A stretch of DNA of 34,328 nt from Bdellovibrionaceae bacterium UBA2316 (GTDB taxonomy: Bacteria; Bdellovibrionota; Bdellovibrionia; Bdellovibrionales; Bdellovibrionaceae). Position numbers and translations under genes: made by a program. The stretch covers positions 1 through 34,328 of the forward strand of contig DDVI01000093.1 of NCBI GenBank assembly GCA_002345205.1, given 5' to 3'. Shown piece after piece: positions 16,346 to 24,194 of the stretch (position 1 is its first letter; every line of letters begins with the position of its first letter). The notes beneath the pieces were generated by a model that saw only the letters and a list, made by a program, of their open reading frames with translations, had not been told where the DNA came from and ran no database searches.

Positions 16346-18922
16346 ATGATAAAAAGCACAGAAGCCGAAAAAACAGATAAGAAAACCACGCCACTTATGA
16401 AGCAATACTGGGATGTTAAGAATCAACACCCGGATAAGATTGTGTTTTTTCGGATGGGTGACTTTTATGAATTATTCTACTCTGATGCGCAAACGGCGGC
16501 ACCCTTTTTAGGGATAACGTTAACCTCTCGTAATAAAAAAGACGCGGACTCGGCGCCAATGTGTGGGTTTCCACATCATTCCGTTGCAGGGGCCGTAAAC
16601 AAACTTCTAAATCATGGTTTTAAGGTCGCGATTTGTGATCAGGTTGAAGATCCAAAGCTAGCTAAAGGGATTGTGAAGCGGGAAGTTACTAAAATCTTAA
16701 CGCCGGGAATGGTTTTTGATTTCGATCTTTTAGAGTCGTATCAATCCCATTACATAATGGCGTTTGACAGCTCAATGGTTTCCTTTATTGAGGCGTCCAC
16801 CTTTGAGAACTTCTGCATCCCTTGGAAAGAATGGCCAGAACTAGAAAAGATTGTGGGTGCGTACGAAGTTTCTGAGTTCGTTTGGCATTCGGCTCATAAT
16901 TTCTTTTCTTCAGACGAACAAAAAGCATCTTTTATGACTTTGTTATTGAAACGCGGTGTTGCTGTGTCTGAGCTTCCGGCGCGTGAGTCTATCTCTATGG
17001 AATCGGCAGCCAATCAAACATTGATTGCCTATATAAAGTATGTAAATCCAAATTGGAATGAAGAAAAAGTAATTCAGTTTCCAGAGCGTTTTTTGTTTTC
17101 AAAAATGAAATTAAACACTCAGACAATTAAACAGCTTGAGTTATTTGATTCATTTCGCGGGCAAATGCAGACTTCACTTTTTGGTGTTTTGAATCAATGT
17201 AAGACGGCTCTTGGCGCCAGAAAACTGCGTGACTGGTTACGTTTTCCGTTAACACATCTTGCAGAAATTGAGGCGCGGCAAGAGCGAGTTCAATTCTTTG
17301 TAGATAAACTTCATATCACCAAGAAAGTACGTGAATTGTTGGGTTCCGTTTATGATATACAAAGAAAACTGGGTAAAGTGTCTCAGGCGCAATGCTCAAT
17401 CGTTGATATTCAAGGCCTTTCGGAATCAGTAATTCGATGCTTTGAGTTGGTCATGGTTCTTGAGACCTCCTCTTATTTTGAAGGTAAGGTTAAAGTCCTT
17501 TCTGATCTTCAGTCATTAGAAAGAACGCTAAGGTCCTTATGTGAACATTTAGCCGATGTATTTGTTGAAAATCCACCGGTAAATACCAAGCAAGGAGGAT
17601 TGTTTAAGCGTGGCGTATTTGGCGATTTGGATGAGTGGATTGATTTATCTTCCAATGTTCAAAAGTTAGTTCAAGATTTAGAAAATAACGAAAAACAAGC
17701 GACGGGTATAAATTCTTTAAAAGTACGCTACAATAACGTTTTTGGGTTTTATATCGAGGTTACCAATTCGCACGTAGATAAAGTTCCTGCGCACTATAAG
17801 CGCAAACAAACCTTAGCGAATGCAGAACGATTTTATACTGATGAACTGATGGAGCTTGAAAAGAAAGTCTTACTTGCACAGTCACGTCGAGCAGAATTGG
17901 AAGTTGAATACTTTGAAAAATGTAAAAAAAATATCCTATCCCTAACGAGCGAGTTTTTGCAAATTTCAGAATTTGCATCAGAGGTGGATGTTTATTCATC
18001 TTTGGCTTGGGTGGCGATCGAAAATAACTATGTTCGACCTTTGATGGCTAAAAACTCAGAAATGAATTTAGTCCATTGTCGGCATCCTGTCGTTGAAAAA
18101 AATATTTCATCTCGTTTTGTTCCTAACACGATTCAAATGAATGCGGGGCAAACGTGGGTGCTTACGGGGCCCAATATGGCTGGGAAAAGCACCTTAATGA
18201 GGCAGGTGGCTCTGATTCAAATTATGGCGCAAATCGGTGCGTTTGTTCCAGCTGAATCGGCAAAACTTCCGGTGATGGATGCTGTGTACACCCGAATTGG
18301 GGCAAATGATTCCTTGTCGGAAGGTCTGTCGACATTCATGGTTGAAATGAAAGAAACCGCTGAATTATTAGCCGATGCCACATCCTCATCACTCATTTTA
18401 CTTGATGAGATCGGAAGAGGAACTGCGACGTACGACGGTTTAAGTCTGGCTGAAGCTATCATTGAATATATAGTTCTAAAGATTAAAGGGTTTACTTTGT
18501 TTGCGACTCATTACCATGAAATCACCGCGCTAGCGAAAAGCTTTCCACAGTTTATCCGAAATGGGCACATGGAAATTCAGCAGGGTAAAGACAATGATAT
18601 TACGTTTAGCTATGTATTTAAAGAAGGTTCGGTTGGGCGTAGTTACGGCATACAAGTGGCAGAGCTTGCCGGTTTGCCAGATTCTTTAATTCAGCGAGCA
18701 AAGCAGTCATTAGCACTTAAGGAATCTCAGAAGGTTGGTTCGCGCAAATCTAAGGAAATTGAAAATCAACTGAGTCTTTTTGTGGAAAGTAAAAGTGAAT
18801 CAGTAAACGAGCATACAGAAATCGTAGCGAGACTTAAATCTTTGGATTTAAATACGCTAAGTCCAATAGAATCACTTTTATTTTTGAGTAAACTACAAGC
18901 GGAACTAAAAGCGAAAGATTAG
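16346..18922 (+). CDS. mutS: DNA mismatch repair protein MutS
   Basis: MutS recognises mismatches and starts repair with MutL. The 858 residues match the family (about 850). The mismatch-reading motif is GDFYELF with Phe40 and Glu42. The connector, lever and clamp domains follow, and the C-terminal ATPase has Walker A GPNMAGKS (608-615), Walker B LLDEIGRG (Asp687, Glu688) and the switch ATHYHEI. The protein ends in the usual C-terminal helices. It reads alone, with mutL not in the window, and ends convergently 2 bp from a small minus-strand gene. The ATG at 16346 fits the usual N-terminal length; ACGGA is a weak ribosome site. Confidence 0.97.
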   Translation: MIKSTEAEKTDKKTTPLMKQYWDVKNQHPDKIVFFRMGDFYELFYSDAQTAAPFLGITLTSRNKKDADSAPMCGFPHHSVAGAVNKLLNHGFKVAICDQVEDPKLAKGIVKREVTKILTPGMVFDFDLLESYQSHYIMAFDSSMVSFIEASTFENFCIPWKEWPELEKIVGAYEVSEFVWHSAHNFFSSDEQKASFMTLLLKRGVAVSELPARESISMESAANQTLIAYIKYVNPNWNEEKVIQFPERFLFSKMKLNTQTIKQLELFDSFRGQMQTSLFGVLNQCKTALGARKLRDWLRFPLTHLAEIEARQERVQFFVDKLHITKKVRELLGSVYDIQRKLGKVSQAQCSIVDIQGLSESVIRCFELVMVLETSSYFEGKVKVLSDLQSLERTLRSLCEHLADVFVENPPVNTKQGGLFKRGVFGDLDEWIDLSSNVQKLVQDLENNEKQATGINSLKVRYNNVFGFYIEVTNSHVDKVPAHYKRKQTLANAERFYTDELMELEKKVLLAQSRRAELEVEYFEKCKKNILSLTSEFLQISEFASEVDVYSSLAWVAIENNYVRPLMAKNSEMNLVHCRHPVVEKNISSRFVPNTIQMNAGQTWVLTGPNMAGKSTLMRQVALIQIMAQIGAFVPAESAKLPVMDAVYTRIGANDSLSEGLSTFMVEMKETAELLADATSSSLILLDEIGRGTATYDGLSLAEAIIEYIVLKIKGFTLFATHYHEITALAKSFPQFIRNGHMEIQQGKDNDITFSYVFKEGSVGRSYGIQVAELAGLPDSLIQRAKQSLALKESQKVGSRKSKEIENQLSLFVESKSESVNEHTEIVARLKSLDLNTLSPIESLLFLSKLQAELKAKD

Positions 18923-18924
18923 TC

Positions 18925-19119
18925 CTATTTATTTTTTTTGCTATAATTGCTGGTGCGACCAGTGTGTGAGCGCCAGTTGTGGTGAGGGTCGATTTTAGTA
19001 CGTTGGTGCCAAGCTTCCCACTTTTTACGCGGGAGATTATGGGAGACATTCCCTTTTTCATCAAAAATTTCTGGGTCTTTACCAAATAGAAAATCTAAAA
19101 TTCCTTTAAACAATGACAT
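18925..19119 (-). CDS. Small basic hypothetical protein
   Basis: The 64-residue product is basic and rich in Trp, His and Asn, with a hydrophobic N-terminus MSLFKGILDFLFG and a polar remainder (KKWEAWHQRTKID, HNWRSHTGRTS). A strong ribosome site, GAGGAG, lies 8 nt before ATG 19119; a GTG at 19125 is too close to it. No known domain is recognised. The ribosome site and compact spacing to mutS support a real gene. Overlapping open frames on the same strand (18834-19085) lack such a site. Confidence 0.65.
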   Translation of the reverse strand: MSLFKGILDFLFGKDPEIFDEKGNVSHNLPRKKWEAWHQRTKIDPHHNWRSHTGRTSNYSKKNK

Positions 19120-19178
19120 AAACACGTCTCCTCAAAATTATTTATAGCATTGCTTAATTAAGCTTAAAAGCATTTTTA

Positions 19179-19430
19179 TTAAGATCTTGGATTAGCGCAG
19201 ATGTCTATTAAGTCGATACCTTTTTGTTGGTTAGCTTTTGCCTTAGATTTAAAATGACTAAAGCAGCTTTTTGCGGCTTTTGTAAGGGCCGCATAATAGT
19301 CAGGAGCTTCTTGGCTAATGGATAATTTTTCACCCTCAAAAGAATATTTGAAGTCAAATTTTTGAGCACCAAATGCCGATGGGCCTAGTAAAGCGAAAAC
19401 TACTAGTACTTTAAATTTTGACGTTAACAT
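19179..19430 (-). CDS. Small secreted protein of unknown function
   Basis: The 83-residue product has a signal peptide (hydrophobic residues 7-20, cleavage predicted after AFGA) and a mature part of about 60 residues with two cysteines (Cys56 and Cys78), suggesting one disulfide. The ribosome site AAAGGAG lies 5 nt before the ATG. The C-terminal motif GIDLIDICANP is distinctive, and I believe similar short proteins occur in Bdellovibrio, though this is from memory. It is followed on the same strand, after 59 bp, by the small basic protein gene. A GCTTAATTAAGC palindrome (19152-19163) sits in that gap. Confidence 0.72.
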   Translation of the reverse strand: MLTSKFKVLVVFALLGPSAFGAQKFDFKYSFEGEKLSISQEAPDYYAALTKAAKSCFSHFKSKAKANQQKGIDLIDICANPRS

Positions 19431-19581
19431 AGAGACTCCTTTGAATAAACTATCTATGCTTTTTAAACATGCAAGCAGGTGGCCAGCGCCGGTAAGAGTA
19501 AGCGCCTTAACCTATTGAAATCGCTATATAATACGATATCAATATGAGACATTCATTTTGAAGCGACGGGCATCGAGCTAA

Positions 19582-19707
19582 GTGACATTTTTGGTAGGTC
19601 AGGATCGTTTATTTCAATTTATAGAAAATCAAGAAAGCTTGAGGGTTTTTCAAAAGACTTCCATTCGAGAAACTTTGTTTTTAGTGAGACAATATAGAGA
19701 CGGATGA
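19582..19707 (+). other. Possible 41-codon reading frame in the gap before the response regulator
   Basis: The 285-bp region 19441-19725 holds no recognised gene. Its only coherent content is a GTG-initiated frame with protein-like composition (VTFLVGQDRLFQFIEN, then FQKTSIRETLFLVRQYRDG), ending at a TGA that directly abuts an alternative TTG start of the response regulator. It has only a weak GAG ribosome site. It may be a leader, a gene remnant or chance. A TATAAT-like hexamer occurs at 19527-19532 without a good -35. Confidence 0.15.
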
Positions 19708-19725
19708 TTGGGACTTGGAGAGCTT

Positions 19726-20082
19726 ATGGAATTAGCTAAATCAAAACAAAGAATACTAGTGATCGATGATGAAATAGAAATCGGAGAAATGATTTGCGAA
19801 ATTTTAAATCCTCATTTCGAAACTGTGATGTTCATCAGCGAGGCGGATAAAGTTGCCGATCATTTAGATGAGGTTAACTACGATCTAGTTTTGTCAGATA
19901 TTAATATGCCTAAGCTTGACGGCACAAGTTTGGTTTCATTGATTCGCTCAAAAGGACACCTTACATCAGTGATTTTTGTATCTGGCAACGTAACGCTTGA
20001 AAAAGCGTTGAAGGCGCTTCGATTAGGGGTAGCTGATATTATCGATGATGATTGGCCTGTTTCAAGCCAAGCGCGCTCTTAA
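19726..20082 (+). CDS. Single-domain response regulator with an aberrant C-terminus
   Basis: The 118-residue receiver domain has the acidic pair Asp14-Asp15, phospho-acceptor Asp58 in LSDINMP, and Ser86 in the Thr/Ser switch position (FVSG). The end is abnormal: after GVADIID, where receivers have a conserved Lys-Pro and a final helix of about 15 residues, this one reads DDWPVSSQARS and stops, so the conserved Lys is missing and alpha-5 is lost. The +1 frame over the same bases reads GLFQAKRALKKA followed by a stop, which looks like a receiver alpha-5. This suggests a frameshift near 20045-20060 or a degenerate receiver. The ATG at 19726 follows GGAGAG. No output domain or kinase is adjacent. 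Confidence 0.8.
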   Translation: MELAKSKQRILVIDDEIEIGEMICEILNPHFETVMFISEADKVADHLDEVNYDLVLSDINMPKLDGTSLVSLIRSKGHLTSVIFVSGNVTLEKALKALRLGVADIIDDDWPVSSQARS

Positions 20083-20103
20083 AAAAGCGTAGACGATACG
20101 GAA

Positions 20104-20136
20104 TTGACAATATCATCCATTCTGTCTAGAACGGAT
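20104..20136 (+). promoter_or_regulatory. Possible promoter and inverted repeat upstream of the sufE-like gene
   Basis: A consensus TTGACA (20104-20109) is followed after 17 bp by a weak TAGAAC (20127-20132). Overlapping it, ATCCATTCT (20115-20123) and AGAACGGAT (20128-20136) form a 9-bp inverted repeat with one mismatch and a 4-nt loop, ending 5 nt before the ATG. It could be an operator or a hairpin at the translation start. Confidence 0.35.
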
Positions 20137-20141
20137 GACTA

Positions 20142-20591
20142 ATGAATACAGCGTCTTTATCTTCTATAGATCAAAAGCAAAATAAAATTATTGAAATGTT
20201 TCCGGAATCGCTGGGATGGGAACAGAAGTATAAAAAAATAATTGATTTAGGTAAGGCAATGGCGCCAATTGCCGACTCCCACAAAACTGAAAAAAATATT
20301 ATAAAAGGCTGCCAGTCGCAAGTGTGGCTAGTCGCAGAGCTAGACAAAGATAAAGGTGTGATTCGTTTCGCAGGCGACTCGGATGCCTTGATAGTCAAAG
20401 GTCTAGTGGCACTGCTGGTTTCTGTCTATGATGGTGAAAAGCCGAGTGATATATTGAACTCTCAATTGTTTTTTTTAGAAGAGACGGGATTAAAGAGTCA
20501 CCTAACTCCCTCTCGTACCAATGGTCTCATGGCTATGGTCCAGCAAATCAAGAACTACGCAATTGTGTTCCATTATCTTCTGAATAAGTAA
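20142..20591 (+). CDS. sufE: SufE-family Fe-S cluster assembly sulfur acceptor
   Basis: SufE takes persulfide sulfur from the SufS or CsdA cysteine desulfurase. The product is 149 residues, usual for SufE. The acceptor Cys57 lies in NIIKGCQSQVW, and the block LTPSRTNGLMAMVQQIK near the C-terminus is the SufE signature. WEQKYKKIIDLGK (26-38) is also conserved. No desulfurase or other suf gene is in the window, so it is a stand-alone copy; CsdE is a close alternative name. A possible promoter with an inverted repeat lies directly upstream. Confidence 0.92.
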   Translation: MNTASLSSIDQKQNKIIEMFPESLGWEQKYKKIIDLGKAMAPIADSHKTEKNIIKGCQSQVWLVAELDKDKGVIRFAGDSDALIVKGLVALLVSVYDGEKPSDILNSQLFFLEETGLKSHLTPSRTNGLMAMVQQIKNYAIVFHYLLNK

Positions 20592-20716
20592 TTTTAATAG
20601 GTCCAAATTTTCAGGAATCCTTTGTTATCAAGGGAAATCCGCGTTTGAATGAGAGTGTCCAAAAAATATATTTTAAACTTTTTTTCTCAAGGAAGAGAAA
20701 AATATGGAGGGGATTT

Positions 20717-21610
20717 GTGAAAAGGATTTCAAAGGCTTTGTATTTCGGTGTCAAATGCGCAGTAGCGGCATCGTTCGTAGTAGTTGGTGCACATGCATTT
20801 GATAAACGAACTAAAGTTGTTTACGGAAAAGATGATCGTTTAGATGTTTATCAAGTTTCTGATCCCGCTCTTTTAGCGTTGGCAGATTCAACAGCGGCTA
20901 TGATTCCTAAATCAAACTTAACATTACAAACGGCAACGGGCGTTGTGTCGATTCAATCAAGCTCATTCGGTGCAGATTATGGCCTTTGTAAAGATGAACC
21001 ATTTTTCAGTCAGCCAAACGGAGCTATGTGTTCTGGTTTCTTGGTGGGCCCAGATTTATTAGCGACGGCTGGTCACTGTGTTTCTGATTTTGATTGTTCG
21101 TCTCAATCATTTGTATTTAACTACAAAATGGGTGGCCCTGGTATGAATCCAGCGGTGGCTTCAGTAGACGATGTGTATTCGTGTAAAAAAGTAGTCGCTC
21201 GTGAATTAACTCGCAATCAAGACTACGCGTTGATTCAGTTAGATCGTCCTGTTGTTGGTCACACAATTGCAAAATTATCGCAGACTCCAGCGAAGCAAGG
21301 CGACTCATTAATTCTTATTGGTCATCCAGCCGGTTTGCCAACTAAAATCGCGGGTGGTGCGAATGTTAGAAAAGATGAAACGGGTTACTTTGTGGCCAAT
21401 ACGGATAGCTACGGTGGCAACAGCGGTTCCGCTGTCTTTAGCGCGGTTACGGGTGAGGTCGTTGGGATTTTGGTTCGCGGGGAAGAGGATTTTAAATTTG
21501 ATAATGTTGGCCAGTGTACGCGTTCAAACTATTGCGCGGATGGTGATTGTCGCGGCGAAGACGTGACCCATATTGATTACATCCTTAAAGGATTAAAAAC
21601 GGTCCAATAG
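20717..21610 (+). CDS. Secreted trypsin-like serine protease (family S1/V8 type)
   Basis: The best start is GTG 20717, preceded by GGAGGGG with 4-nt spacing, giving 297 residues. The upstream frame to 20645 lacks a ribosome site and would bury the signal. A signal peptide with a basic start, hydrophobic core AVAASFVVVGA and cleavage after AHA is clear. The catalytic triad is His120 in ATAGHC, Asp169 in NQDYALIQLD and Ser236 in GGNSGSAVF. Several cysteines could form disulfides. It is probably exported to the periplasm or outside; degradation of prey protein is a plausible role in a predator but is inference. A strong terminator follows. Confidence 0.9.
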   Translation: MKRISKALYFGVKCAVAASFVVVGAHAFDKRTKVVYGKDDRLDVYQVSDPALLALADSTAAMIPKSNLTLQTATGVVSIQSSSFGADYGLCKDEPFFSQPNGAMCSGFLVGPDLLATAGHCVSDFDCSSQSFVFNYKMGGPGMNPAVASVDDVYSCKKVVARELTRNQDYALIQLDRPVVGHTIAKLSQTPAKQGDSLILIGHPAGLPTKIAGGANVRKDETGYFVANTDSYGGNSGSAVFSAVTGEVVGILVRGEEDFKFDNVGQCTRSNYCADGDCRGEDVTHIDYILKGLKTVQ

Positions 21611-21639
21611 ACGATTTGTCTATAGAGAAACGTGCTAAA

Positions 21640-21686
21640 CCCCTGAAAATGCTCAAAATTGAGTCAATTTCGGGGGTTTTTATTTT
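21640..21686 (+). terminator. Intrinsic terminator after the protease gene
   Basis: CCCCTGAAA (21640-21648) pairs with TTTCGGGG (21668-21675), enclosing an inner stem CTCAA/TTGAG. A TTTTTATTTT tail follows. It isolates the protease gene from the heme operon that starts 57 bp further on. Confidence 0.88.
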
Positions 21687-21742
21687 AAATCATGACAGTT
21701 CAATGACACTTTATAGGTTCGTCTTTGCTATATTGATCGATA

Positions 21743-22660
21743 ATGGATCTCCATATAATTCACATACCTAAGCAGGGAATAAATACGTCCAGCCCATTTG
21801 CACCCAACCGCGCCTTTAATGAGTTCGGATTGGCACCTTTGGTTTTTGAGACGTGTTTGCGCCAAATTGTATTTTTGGAATCCGATCTGTATTTATCTGA
21901 TCCTGCCTATCAAAACTTTGCCCGCTCTCATGTTGGTTCGATTGAAGTGTTCAAGGCTGAGCGAGCCTATCAGTTTGTCCTTGAAGTCATTTGCGGGTTG
22001 CATTCTTTAATTAAAGGCGAAACTGAAATTTTCGGACAATTTAAAGAGTTTTCGGTTAAAAATAAAATGGTCATTGATAACTTAGCCATGACTGAATTGT
22101 TCAAGCAGTTATTAACGGACTGTAAAACCCTTAGAAGTACCCGTATTCAAAATTGGAGTCACAACACCTATGGATCTGTGACGAGAAAATTATTGATGCC
22201 AAAAGACGGCGTGGCTTTATTAGGAGCTGGGCAATTGGCTGAAGAAATAGCGCCATGGTTAAAGCAAGTTAAAACTAAATCTGTAATTTTACGTCGATCA
22301 AAATCATTACCTGCGACCTTTGATAGCTTTCAAGTCGAGATGACTCAGCGGTTGAACTCGTCTTTGGATATTACAGTTCTTGTTGTCGCGGCGAACGTTA
22401 CAAACGACGAACTAAAGTCGTTCGTGGCCCATTGGCCAAATTTGCGAATGGTGGTTGATTGGCGCGGAGATGAACACTGGGTGCCTGTTAAAACCGAACA
22501 GGTTTTCCGTTTGCATGACTTAAAAGCGAATGATGAAAAATCAAAGTTCGAGCAACAGCAGCGAATTCAAATGGTCAGTGAAGATATTCAAACAAAAGCT
22601 CTTGAGTTTACCAAAAAAGCGAAACATAATCCTTGGGGATGGGAAGACTTCTGCGCCTAA
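21743..22660 (+). CDS. hemA: Glutamyl-tRNA reductase, short divergent form
   Basis: GluTR reduces glutamyl-tRNA to glutamate-1-semialdehyde with NADPH, the first step of C5 heme synthesis. Catalytic Cys38 lies in VFETCLRQIVFL, in place of STCNRTE. The block ICGLHSLIKGETEIFGQFKEF matches the strongly conserved GLDSMVLGEPQILGQ segment. SHNTYGSV and the nucleotide loop VALLGAGQLAEEIA follow. At 305 residues it is about 100 short of the usual 400-430: after VVDWRGDEHW the C-terminal dimerisation domain is missing, and the N-terminal domain is also shortened. It is first in the operon, before hemC and hemL. No ribosome site is seen; a TATATT box (21729-21734) only 8 nt before the ATG hints at a leaderless start. 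Confidence 0.87.
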   Translation: MDLHIIHIPKQGINTSSPFAPNRAFNEFGLAPLVFETCLRQIVFLESDLYLSDPAYQNFARSHVGSIEVFKAERAYQFVLEVICGLHSLIKGETEIFGQFKEFSVKNKMVIDNLAMTELFKQLLTDCKTLRSTRIQNWSHNTYGSVTRKLLMPKDGVALLGAGQLAEEIAPWLKQVKTKSVILRRSKSLPATFDSFQVEMTQRLNSSLDITVLVVAANVTNDELKSFVAHWPNLRMVVDWRGDEHWVPVKTEQVFRLHDLKANDEKSKFEQQQRIQMVSEDIQTKALEFTKKAKHNPWGWEDFCA

Positions 22661-22691
22661 CCTAGATGCGGAAACCCGGGGGAAAACGGTC

Positions 22692-24194
22692 ATGAAACCA
22701 ACCATAAAAATTTCGGCGCGAAAAAGTGATCTAGCGCGATTGCAAGCCTATATGGTCGGCGATGCTATTAGAAAACATTTTAAAAACTATCAAATTGACT
22801 ACTCTTTTCGTGAATCTCTAGGTGATAAAAACTTAGAAAATCCGTTATGGAAAATGCCAGAAAAAGGCGTGTTCACTCAGGATTTTAAAGAGGATTTAAT
22901 TAATGGTCGCACGGACCTTGTAGTGCATTCTTGGAAAGATATTCCGATCGAAGATAGTGGAACCACGTCAATCTCTGGTACGTTGGTTCGTGCGGACGAA
23001 CGCGATGTTTTATTGTTTAAAAAAGATTTGATTACGGCTGGTGTAAAGAATTTGAAAATTTTCTCATCGTCGCCGCGGCGTGAGTTTAACTTAACTCCAT
23101 TTTTTCAATGGAGTTTGCCTTTTAAACCAGACTCGATTCAATTTATTCCCGTACGTGGAAACATTCAAACACGGGTGTTGAAAACATTAGAATCCACAGA
23201 AGCTCACGGTATTATCGTCGCTAAAGCGGCTTTAGATCGACTGCTAACGACCACTCGAAAAGAATTTAATCCGACCCAAAAGTTTTTACGTAAGGCTCTA
23301 AAGAAATTTGCGATTCAAGTTATTCCATTAAGTCAAAGCCCGACATCCGCCGCTCAAGGAAGTTTAGCAATTGAAATTAATTCTAGCAATACACGCGCGA
23401 AAAAAGTAGTTAAGGCAATTAATCAAGGCTTAGATTTTAAACTCGTAAATGATGAGCGTATTCGTTTTAAGCAATGGGGTGGAGGATGCCACCAAAAAAT
23501 GGGTGTTTCCTTTAAACGCCAAGGCCCGCATGTGTTGATGTTTGAGCGTGGCTTGGATCAGAAAGGTGATTTTGTTTGGAATCAGGACATTATCACGACA
23601 GCCTTTGGCTCGTTAAAAAAAACTATTGCGGCGGATTCTATTGTTGAGTCACATTCGCTTTTAGAAAAACGGGTGGGCAGCTTGAAGCCCTATCGTGCTA
23701 AAAAAAACGATTCGCTAATTGTAACTAAAGGAAACTTGATTGCTGAAGGTAGTGTTCAGCCACACCACGTCTGGACCAGTGGAATTGAAACATGGAAACA
23801 GCTGGCTGAGCAAGGTTACTGGGTTATGGGTTCTTATGATTCCTTAGGCGAAACGCAGAGTCCTGAACTAGATATCTTATTGGGTGTAAAGCCGAAATGG
23901 AAAAAACTAACGCATAAAAGAGGCCACTCTAAAAAGTGGGCCAAGACATTGAAGCTTTACACCGTAGATTATTCAGGTTTTGAAAACTTAGAAGATATGA
24001 AACATAAGACTTTTTTCTTTTGGAGCCATGGAGACTTGTTCTTGCTATCTTTAAAGAAATTCCCGTGGTTAAAAAAGAAGACTCATATTTGTGGATTGGG
24101 TTCGACCCTAGATACGATTGCTAAACATATTCCCAAGAAAAATATAATTGCCGTGTACAACTATAAAGAATGGAAGAAAAAATGGACTCAGTAA
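22692..24194 (+). CDS. hemC: Hydroxymethylbilane synthase (HemC) with a C-terminal domain that may be uroporphyrinogen-III synthase
   Basis: From ATG 22692 the protein is 500 residues; HemC alone is about 310. Residues 1-310 are HemC: SARKSDLARLQAY at the start, catalytic Asp83 in VHSWKDIPIE, RADERDVLLF (100-109), SSSPRR, PVRGNIQTRVLK and cofactor-holding Cys266 in GGGCHQKMGV. It polymerises four porphobilinogens. Residues 335-500 are extra. They contain VWTSGIETWKQLAEQGYWVMGSYDSLGE-type sequence (360-387) and FFFWSHGDLFLL...GLGSTLDTIAKH (441-479), which resemble the weakly conserved TSxxA and IGxxTA blocks of HemD. No separate hemD is in the operon, so a HemC-HemD fusion is likely but unproven. 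hemL overlaps its end by 13 bp. Confidence 0.9.
   Translation: MKPTIKISARKSDLARLQAYMVGDAIRKHFKNYQIDYSFRESLGDKNLENPLWKMPEKGVFTQDFKEDLINGRTDLVVHSWKDIPIEDSGTTSISGTLVRADERDVLLFKKDLITAGVKNLKIFSSSPRREFNLTPFFQWSLPFKPDSIQFIPVRGNIQTRVLKTLESTEAHGIIVAKAALDRLLTTTRKEFNPTQKFLRKALKKFAIQVIPLSQSPTSAAQGSLAIEINSSNTRAKKVVKAINQGLDFKLVNDERIRFKQWGGGCHQKMGVSFKRQGPHVLMFERGLDQKGDFVWNQDIITTAFGSLKKTIAADSIVESHSLLEKRVGSLKPYRAKKNDSLIVTKGNLIAEGSVQPHHVWTSGIETWKQLAEQGYWVMGSYDSLGETQSPELDILLGVKPKWKKLTHKRGHSKKWAKTLKLYTVDYSGFENLEDMKHKTFFFWSHGDLFLLSLKKFPWLKKKTHICGLGSTLDTIAKHIPKKNIIAVYNYKEWKKKWTQ

Noticed and set aside
19152..19163. GCTTAATTAAGC perfect 12-nt palindrome between two small genes
   Set aside because: AT-rich, without a flanking U-tract in the right place for a terminator; chance palindromes of this kind are common in AT-rich gaps.
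21703..21734. Possible hemA promoter, ATGACA and TATATT
   Set aside because: The spacer is 20 bp and the -10 box is only 8 nt from the ATG; noted in the hemA entry but too weak to call as a feature.
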